Positions 58,298 through 64,000 of a stretch of 64,000 nucleotides of DNA are shown here, in pieces. Both the position numbers and the translations under genes were made by a program. The DNA comes from Dorea sp. AM10-31 (GTDB lineage Bacteria; Bacillota; Clostridia; Lachnospirales; Lachnospiraceae): positions 1 to 64,000 of the forward strand of contig NZ_QTUV01000002.1 in NCBI RefSeq assembly GCF_003435815.1. The letters run 5' to 3'. Numbering within the stretch: the first letter of the stretch is position 1; the number at the start of each line of letters is the position of its first letter. A model generated the notes under the pieces. That model made no database searches and was not told the DNA's origin. It saw nothing but the letters and a program-made list of their open reading frames with translations.

Positions 58298-59683
58298 ATG
58301 TTAGAAGCAATTAATTCTGTCGTTACCGCAATTAATGGTGTTGTATGGGGCTGGCCGATGATCATACTCTTGTTTGGAACTCATCTTTATATGACTTTCC
58401 GGACAGGATTCATCCAGTGGAAGTCCGTAACAAAAGGAATCAAGTTATCTGTAACAAAAGATCCGGATGCAGAAGGAGAAGTATCACAGTTTGGTGCGCT
58501 TACGACTGCTCTGGCGGCAACAATCGGAACTGGTAATATTATAGGTGTAGGAACAGCAATCGCTCTTGGTGGACCGGGAGCAGTTCTCTGGATCTGGCTT
58601 ACCGGCGTTTTTGGAATCGCAACAAAATATGCAGAGTCACTGATCGCAGTGAAGTATCGTGTAAAGACAGACGATGGACGTATGCAGGGCGGTGCTATGT
58701 ATGCGTTGGAGCGTGGATTGAATATGAAGTGGTTAGGTCTTCTGTTTGCAATTTTCGGAGGATTTGCTTCATTCGGTATCGGATGTGCAACGCAGGTGAA
58801 CGCAATTGCAACAGTCTGCTATACAAACTTCCACATTCCAAGATGGCTGGTAGGTGTGGTAGTTGCAATATTAACAGCAATTGTTATTTTCGGTGGAATC
58901 AAAGCGATTGCAAATGTATGTGAGAAGCTTGTTCCATTTATGGCAATTTTCTATGTACTGGGATGTATCGTGATTCTCTGTATGAATTATGATTACATAA
59001 TTCCAGCACTTGGAGTCATATGTCGGCTTGCATTTACACCAGGCGCAGCAGCAGGTGGTCTGGTAGGAAGCGGAATTATGATGGCACTCCGGTTTGGTGT
59101 AGCAAGAGGACTTTTCTCCAATGAATCCGGTCTTGGATCTGCGCCGATCGCAGCAGCGGCAGCACAGACAAGGAATCCGGTCCGTCAGGCTCTGGTATCT
59201 TCTACAGGAACATTCTGGGATACTGTTGTTGTATGTGCAATGACAGGTCTTGTACTTGTAACAACAATTATGAAGAACCCATCGATTAATGCAGATGAGA
59301 TCCCGGATGGTGGTGTCTTGACATCTCTTGCATTTGGTCAGATTCCGGTTCTTGGACCGATCATTCTGACACTTGGTATTGTTTCATTTGCATATTCTAC
59401 TGTTCTTGGATGGGCATATTACGGAGAACGCTGTGTAGAATATTTTGCCGGCAAAAAAGTATTATTACTGTATCGTTGCCTGTATGTGGCAGTTGCAGTT
59501 ATCGCACCGGTTGTAGCGCTGGATCTTGTATGGCTGATCGCAGATACATTGAATGCGCTGATGGCGATACCAAACCTTGTGGCAGTATTGTTGTTGTCAA
59601 ATGTTATCATCAGTGAAACGAAGAAATACATCAACGATCTCGACGCAAAAGATGACACACCAATTCCGGTTATTAAAGATTAG
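58298..59683 (+). CDS. Alanine/glycine:cation symporter (AGCS family)
   Basis: A 461-aa sodium-coupled amino-acid symporter. About ten to eleven membrane segments are visible, with the AGCS hallmarks TALAATIGTGNIIGVGTAIA, GPGAVLWIWLTGVFGIATKY and GLFSNESGLGSAPIAAAAAQ. Length is normal. The start at 58298 follows AAGGGGG; the ATG at 58280 has no site. It takes up alanine or glycine, by family. The 200 bp upstream are AT-rich and have no recognised riboswitch. Confidence 0.92.
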   Translation: MLEAINSVVTAINGVVWGWPMIILLFGTHLYMTFRTGFIQWKSVTKGIKLSVTKDPDAEGEVSQFGALTTALAATIGTGNIIGVGTAIALGGPGAVLWIWLTGVFGIATKYAESLIAVKYRVKTDDGRMQGGAMYALERGLNMKWLGLLFAIFGGFASFGIGCATQVNAIATVCYTNFHIPRWLVGVVVAILTAIVIFGGIKAIANVCEKLVPFMAIFYVLGCIVILCMNYDYIIPALGVICRLAFTPGAAAGGLVGSGIMMALRFGVARGLFSNESGLGSAPIAAAAAQTRNPVRQALVSSTGTFWDTVVVCAMTGLVLVTTIMKNPSINADEIPDGGVLTSLAFGQIPVLGPIILTLGIVSFAYSTVLGWAYYGERCVEYFAGKKVLLLYRCLYVAVAVIAPVVALDLVWLIADTLNALMAIPNLVAVLLLSNVIISETKKYINDLDAKDDTPIPVIKD

Positions 59684-59720
59684 TTAAAAATTTGAGTTGC
59701 AAAATTAATCAAAGTTGTTC

Positions 59721-59750
59721 TTGACAAATATACTTTAATGAAGTAAAGTA
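59721..59750 (+). promoter_or_regulatory. Promoter of the T-box ABC operon, with dyad over the -10
   Basis: TTGACA (59721-59726), 17-bp spacer, TAAAGT (59744-59749). A perfect 7-bp inverted repeat TACTTTA-N6-TAAAGTA (59731-59750) covers the spacer and -10, a possible repressor site in addition to the T-box. Confidence 0.65.
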
Positions 59751-59754
59751 GTGA

Positions 59755-60037
59755 TTGTAGATAAGCAAAACCGTTGAGAAAGAGTAGTAGATTATCTGAT
59801 GACATTACAGAGAGCGATGGGTGGTGGAACATCGTATGGAATGGATAATTGAATGGCCTTTCGAGGGCAGTCTGAAATCTTTGAGAGTAGGGCTTGTCGG
59901 GAACCGAACCCGTTATCAATCAGGAGTGTATGTTAGTACATGAGAAAAGTGGACGATTCGTCAAGTTGAGTGGTACCGCGATAATATTTCAGAATAATAT
60001 TACCGTCTCAAACCGATAGGTTTGAGGCGGTTTTCTT
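59755..60037 (+). promoter_or_regulatory. T-box riboswitch, Trp (or Gly) specificity
   Basis: It has an AGAGAG element in stem I and T-box bulge GAGTGGTACCGCG at 59968-59980. The terminator ACCGTCTCAAACC-gata-GGTTTGAGGCGGT (with T tail) is at 60002-60037. The specifier loop reads GAATGGCC: TGG (59854-59856, Trp) fits the TrpXYZ-like genes downstream, but the spacing seen in the other two T-boxes here would point to GGC (Gly). Confidence 0.88.
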
Positions 60038-60135
60038 ATTTTATAAGACTTCCTTATCTGCCAGTCGGTTCCGATCATTTTTCTCTCCTAACAGGAAACA
60101 AAAATCAATAAACACAGAAAAAGGAGAAAAAGACA

Positions 60136-61167
60136 ATGAAAAAAAGAGTATTAGCAGCAGTATTAGCAACAATGATGGCAGCAACGATGATGGCAGGATG
60201 TGGAAAGTCAGAGACAAAGAGTGAAGCAAAGAAAGACAGTTACACAATCGGTATTGAACAGTTCGCAGAGCACGGTTCACTGGACAACTGCCGGGAAGGT
60301 TTCTTAAAAGGACTGGAAGACGAAGGAATCAAAGAAGGCAAGAATCTGAAAATTAAGTATAAGAATGCAGCTGCAGATATGGGAACTGCCGGACAGATTT
60401 CAGACAGTTTTGTTTCAGATAAAGTGGACCTGATCTGTGCGATCGCAACACCAAGTGCACAGAGTGCATACAATGCAGCAATGGACAAAGACATTCCGGT
60501 TATCTATACAGCCGTTACCGATCCGGTAAGTGCTGAACTTGCAGACAAAGATGGCGAAGCCGTAGGAAATACAACCGGAACATCTGACAAACTTCCGATA
60601 AAAGAACAGCTGGAAATGATCCGTAAGATGTTACCGGATGCAAAAAAGATCGGAATCATGTATACAACGAGTGAAGCAAATTCTGTATCTGCGATCAAAG
60701 AATATGAAAGCCTTGCAAAAGATTATGGATTTATACTTGTGAAGAAAGGAATCTCAACAACAGCAGATGTTTCGCTTGCTGCAGATGATCTGTTAAGCAA
60801 AGTGGAATGCATCACAAACCTGACAGACAACACAGTCGTATCTTCCCTGCCGACAATTCTTGACAAAGCAAATGCAAAGAAGATCCCGGTATTCGGAAGT
60901 GAGATCGAACAGGTTAAGCTCGGATGCCTTGCAGCGGAAGGACTGGATTACATTGCACTTGGAGAGCAGACTGGTAAGATGGCAGCACAGGTATTAAAAG
61001 GCGAAAAGAAAGCAGAAGAAATGAACTATGAAACCATTAAAAAACCAGGTTTCTATGTAAATAAAAAAGTAGCTTCAAATCTTGGAATCAAAGTTCCGGA
61101 TGAACTGTCCAAGAGTGCAGTAGAAAGCTTTGACGAGATCACAGCAAGCAAAAAGACAGAAAAATAA
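60136..61167 (+). CDS. ABC transporter substrate-binding lipoprotein (TrpX-like)
   Basis: A 343-aa lipoprotein. The signal peptide ends in lipobox MAGC (Cys22). The mature part is a two-lobed binding protein of the ABC_sub_bind (DUF534) family: TIGIEQFAEHGSLDNCREGF, DLICAIATPSAQSAYNA, VIYTAVTDPVSAEL. Members next to this permease/ATPase type and a T-box are predicted tryptophan transporters (TrpXYZ). The substrate here is inferred from family and leader. AAGGAGAAA precedes the start. Confidence 0.85.
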   Translation: MKKRVLAAVLATMMAATMMAGCGKSETKSEAKKDSYTIGIEQFAEHGSLDNCREGFLKGLEDEGIKEGKNLKIKYKNAAADMGTAGQISDSFVSDKVDLICAIATPSAQSAYNAAMDKDIPVIYTAVTDPVSAELADKDGEAVGNTTGTSDKLPIKEQLEMIRKMLPDAKKIGIMYTTSEANSVSAIKEYESLAKDYGFILVKKGISTTADVSLAADDLLSKVECITNLTDNTVVSSLPTILDKANAKKIPVFGSEIEQVKLGCLAAEGLDYIALGEQTGKMAAQVLKGEKKAEEMNYETIKKPGFYVNKKVASNLGIKVPDELSKSAVESFDEITASKKTEK

Positions 61168-61204
61168 GAAGAATTAAGAAAGTAATGTTTTGGGAGGAAG
61201 TTTC

Positions 61205-62077
61205 ATGGATTTTATCATAACGATTTTAGAACAGGGGCTGATATATGCAATATTGGCGCTGGGTGTATATATTACTTATAAGATACTGGATTTTCCTGAT
61301 CTGACAGTAGATGGAAGTTTTCCACTGGGAGCAGCTGTAACAGCTGCTCTCATTACAAGAGGGATGAATCCTTATCTGACACTGCCGGTCTCCTTTTTGG
61401 CAGGAGTGCTGGCAGGTATATGTACCGGACTGATTCATGTGAAATGTAAAGTAAGAGATCTGTTGTCCGGAATTATTATGATGACGGCACTGTGGACTGT
61501 AAATCTTTACATTGCAGGTACAGCGAATGTACCGCTTTTTTCTCGGGACAGTATTTTTAAAAATGATTTTCTAATAGGAATTGTACCGGAGAGTATGAAA
61601 AGTTATGTGACGCTGATCGTCGTACTCATCCTTGCGGTTGTATGCAAGATCATTCTGGATCTTTATATGAATACAAAGTCCGGATACCTGCTCCGTGCAG
61701 TCGGAGATAATGAGACAGTCGTAACTGCACTTGCCAAAGATCAGGGCAATGTGAAAATATTAGGACTTGCAATTGCAAACGGACTTGTATCTCTGGCAGG
61801 ATGTGTATTCGCACAGGAAGAGCGTGTGTTTGAAATCTCCATGGGAACAGGTGCAATCGTTATCGGACTTGCGAGTGTAATCATCGGAACAAGTATTTTC
61901 AAGAAAATCTCGTTTGTAAAGACGACAACAGCGGTCATTATCGGTTCGATCATTTACAAAGCATGTGTGGCGGTTGCAATCCGTAACTTTGAACCGCAGG
62001 CAATGAAGCTGATCACAGCAGTATTATTCCTGATCATTTTGGTCATCAGTATGGAAAGAAAGACGAAGGTGAAATAG
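61205..62077 (+). CDS. ABC transporter permease (TrpY-like)
   Basis: A 290-aa membrane permease of the branched-chain-amino-acid/ribose (BPD_transp_2) type with about eight or nine helices. It begins IITILEQGLIYAILALGVYI, then FPDLTVDGSFPLGAAVTAAL. YLLRAVGDNETVVTALAKDQ is the ATPase-contact region. The start at 61205 has GGGAGGAAG. Its stop directly abuts the ATPase ATG. Confidence 0.87.
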   Translation: MDFIITILEQGLIYAILALGVYITYKILDFPDLTVDGSFPLGAAVTAALITRGMNPYLTLPVSFLAGVLAGICTGLIHVKCKVRDLLSGIIMMTALWTVNLYIAGTANVPLFSRDSIFKNDFLIGIVPESMKSYVTLIVVLILAVVCKIILDLYMNTKSGYLLRAVGDNETVVTALAKDQGNVKILGLAIANGLVSLAGCVFAQEERVFEISMGTGAIVIGLASVIIGTSIFKKISFVKTTTAVIIGSIIYKACVAVAIRNFEPQAMKLITAVLFLIILVISMERKTKVK

Positions 62078-62851
62078 ATGTTAGAATTAAAAGGAATTCA
62101 CAAATATTATAATCCGGGAACAGTCAATGAGATGTGTCTGTTTGATGATTTTGGACTTCAGATTGGAAAAGGTGAATTTGTATCCGTAGTTGGAAGCAAC
62201 GGCTCCGGCAAGACATCTATGCTGAATCTGATCTGTGGCAGTATTTCACCGGAAAAAGGCAGTATTCTGATGGATGGAAAGGATATTACAAAAGAAAAAG
62301 AACATAAAAGAAATCTCCGGATTGGAAGAGTATACCAGAATCCAGCGATGGGAACCTGTCCTTCCATGACGATCCTTGAAAATATGGCACTTGCCGACAA
62401 CAAAGGAAAAATGTATGGACTTTTGCGGGGAACAAATAAGAACCGCATTTCTTATTACAGAGAACAGTTATCCAGACTGAATCTCGGACTGGAAGATAAG
62501 ATGAGTGTGAAAGTCGGTGTATTGTCCGGTGGTCAGAGACAGGCGATGGCACTTCTGATGTCAACGATGACACCGATTGATTATCTGATCCTCGATGAGC
62601 ATACGGCAGCGTTAGATCCAAAGACGGCAGACCTTATCATGGAACTGACCGATCAAATCATAAAGGAGAAAAATCTTACAACGATTATGGTAACACATAA
62701 TCTCCGTTATGCAGTAGAGTATGGGAACCGGCTTCTTATGATGCATCAGGGAAAAATTGTTTTAGATAAGAAGAAAGACGAAAAAGAAGCAACCTCTATT
62801 GATGATATTCTTACAATGTTTAATGAAATCAGTATTGAATGTGGGAACTAA
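62078..62851 (+). CDS. ABC transporter ATP-binding protein (TrpZ-like)
   Basis: A 257-aa ATPase: Walker A GSNGSGKTS, Q-loop GRVYQNPAMGTCPSMTILEN, signature LSGGQRQA. Walker B is YLILDEHTAALD, with His in the DEHTAAL form usual in this subfamily. It energises the preceding permease and binding protein. It starts directly at the permease stop codon. Confidence 0.88.
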   Translation: MLELKGIHKYYNPGTVNEMCLFDDFGLQIGKGEFVSVVGSNGSGKTSMLNLICGSISPEKGSILMDGKDITKEKEHKRNLRIGRVYQNPAMGTCPSMTILENMALADNKGKMYGLLRGTNKNRISYYREQLSRLNLGLEDKMSVKVGVLSGGQRQAMALLMSTMTPIDYLILDEHTAALDPKTADLIMELTDQIIKEKNLTTIMVTHNLRYAVEYGNRLLMMHQGKIVLDKKKDEKEATSIDDILTMFNEISIECGN

Positions 62852-62899
62852 ATAATGGTATGCTATATGATAGTTGATCAAAATAAGGAGAATTATGAT

Positions 62900-63421
62900 A
62901 TGGCTAAGAGAATTGCACAGTTTGAAAAAGTAAGTTTTGTACAGTTTAAAGAAGGATACAAAGATGCATTCGGAGATGTTTCGGATGAAGAAATCCGGGA
63001 AATTTATGAAAAAATAAAACTTCCAAGACGAGCAACAGCAGGTTCGGCAGGATATGATTTCTTCATGCCTGTGACGAAGACATTAAAAGTGCAGGAGACA
63101 TTAAAAGTTCCGACAGGAATTCGTGTGAAGATGGATGAAAACTGGGTACTGAAATGCTATCCGAGAAGTGGTCTTGGATTCAAATACCGTCTGCAGCTTA
63201 ATAATACAGTTGGAATTATTGACAGCGATTATTATGGTTCCGATAATGAGGGACATATTTTCGCAAAGCTGACAAATGACGGAAAAGAAGGGAAAGAAGT
63301 CGAATTAAAAGAAGGTACCGGATTTATGCAGGGAATTTTCGTTGAATATGGAATTACCGTCGATGATGATGTAGAAGAAGTACGCAACGGAGGATTCGGA
63401 AGCACCACAAAGAGTGAATAA
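62900..63421 (+). CDS. dUTPase-family protein
   Basis: A 173-aa trimeric dUTPase-fold protein. The motifs are visible: LPRRATAGSAGYDF (1), PRSGLGFKYRLQL (2), NTVGIIDSDYYGS (3), GFMQGIF (4) and the Gly-rich tail NGGFGSTTKS (5). There is a ~37-residue N-terminal extension not found in the minimal enzyme. It should hydrolyse dUTP to dUMP, although dCTP-deaminase relatives share the fold. The start at 62900 has AAGGAG; the frame from 62855 lacks a site. Confidence 0.85.
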   Translation: MAKRIAQFEKVSFVQFKEGYKDAFGDVSDEEIREIYEKIKLPRRATAGSAGYDFFMPVTKTLKVQETLKVPTGIRVKMDENWVLKCYPRSGLGFKYRLQLNNTVGIIDSDYYGSDNEGHIFAKLTNDGKEGKEVELKEGTGFMQGIFVEYGITVDDDVEEVRNGGFGSTTKSE

Positions 63422-63476
63422 GATAAAAGAAAAAGGACATCCTAACTGTCAGTAAGACAGTGGAGGGTGAACATAT

Positions 63477-64000
63477 ATGAAAGACGGGAAAAAGATTACC
63501 GCTTCAAGAGAAGAAAGCACATCCTATATGAATCAGACTCTCCCGATGAGGGAGAGCTTTGACCTGATTCAGCGCGATCTGATGATCGGCGAAAGGATGG
63601 CTTCTTTTTATTTTATCAATGGTCTGAATAAAGACGATGATATGTTAAAGTTGATGGATGCACTTTTAAAGATCAAAAAAGAAGATATGCCGGCAGGGAT
63701 TCTGCAATTTATGGAAATGGCGATTCCCTATACGGAAGTAGAGCTAATAGAAGATTTTGACCAGGTGTTAAAAAATCTGTTTTCTGGTGTTACCTGTCTT
63801 TTTGTGGATGGCTATGAGGGAGCAATCGCAATCGATTGCCGTACTTATCCGGCAAGAAGTGTGGAAGAGCCGGATAAAGATAAATCACTTCGTGGTTCCA
63901 GAGATGGTTTTGTCGAGACTGTTGTCAGCAATACGGCAATGATAAGACGAAGGATAAGGAGCGAGCATCTTGTAATGGAGATGCAGGAGGTTGGCGACAG
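63477..64000 (+). CDS. Spore germination protein, GerA family (partial)
   Basis: The 5' part (174 codons) of a GerA/GerKA-type germinant-receptor A subunit, running off the window edge. Visible are the N-terminal cytoplasmic domain (ESFDLIQRDLMIGERMASFY, LLKIKKEDMPAGILQFMEMA), the strand GVTCLFVDGYEGAIAIDCRT and the conserved GSRDGFVETVVSNTAMIRRR. GGAGGGTGA precedes ATG. Membrane helices would follow beyond the window. It marks the organism as a spore former, or recently descended from one. Confidence 0.92.
   Translation, partial: MKDGKKITASREESTSYMNQTLPMRESFDLIQRDLMIGERMASFYFINGLNKDDDMLKLMDALLKIKKEDMPAGILQFMEMAIPYTEVELIEDFDQVLKNLFSGVTCLFVDGYEGAIAIDCRTYPARSVEEPDKDKSLRGSRDGFVETVVSNTAMIRRRIRSEHLVMEMQEVGD

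Noticed and set aside
58117..58365. 82-codon minus-strand frame upstream of the symporter gene
   Set aside because: Overlaps the symporter start and has no ribosome site or recognisable product; treated as non-coding.

Overview
The window reads as a chromosomal segment of a low-to-moderate GC, Gram-positive, spore-forming anaerobe of the Lachnospiraceae (Clostridia) type. Supporting signs are the T-box leaders, AGGAGG-like ribosome sites, a pyrH-frr-uppS-cdsA-dxr-rseP block, a cysE-cysS-mrnC-rlmB-sigH block as in other Firmicutes, Bce-type and Van-like two-component systems, a MetA with the acetyl-CoA-type Glu111, and a GerA-family germination gene at the right edge. The species cannot be fixed from the sequence alone.

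Layout. 1-5 kb is accessory: a HTH/zinc-ribbon regulator, a broken MerR gene, MmcQ-like and flavodoxin genes, a GNAT remnant, an HD hydrolase and an ABC exporter pair. 5-15 kb is a surface/sensory island: a 1725-residue VWA/pilin-repeat LPXTG protein, then an overlapping sensor/kinase/LuxR-regulator trio, a frameshifted small secreted ORF and a Big2-domain secreted protein. 15-21 kb is housekeeping (UMP kinase, ribosome recycling, isoprenoid and phospholipid synthesis, site-2 protease). 21-27 kb has a peptidoglycan-binding protein and carAB behind a probable attenuator. 27-38 kb has a SleB-like hydrolase, a Bce-type module (regulator, kinase, then ABC genes behind an internal terminator and new promoter), a cupin, a TetR regulator and a Van-like two-component system. 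37.5-53 kb is mostly translation: a Cys T-box with cysE-cysS-mrnC-rlmB-sigH, tRNA-Thr, glnS, a MocR regulator, cardiolipin synthase, purA, a SEC-C protein, and a Thr T-box with thrS. 53-64 kb has a DUF1540 protein, an AI-2E-family exporter, metA, a HigBA-like toxin-antitoxin pair with a palindromic operator, a truncated Big2 gene, an ECF S component, an alanine/glycine symporter, a T-box-controlled TrpXYZ-like ABC transporter, a dUTPase-like gene and the start of a gerA gene.

The least routine signals are: (i) a dispersed, structured intergenic repeat (three copies, each abutting an intrinsic terminator) with a second short repeat that in one place encodes a protein N terminus; (ii) direct repeats TCTTWAGAAA placed alike upstream of the Van-like regulator and of a 53-codon gene 14 kb away; (iii) the split sensor system beside the giant surface protein; (iv) several gene remnants. 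No phage, insertion sequence, CRISPR array or rRNA was seen.
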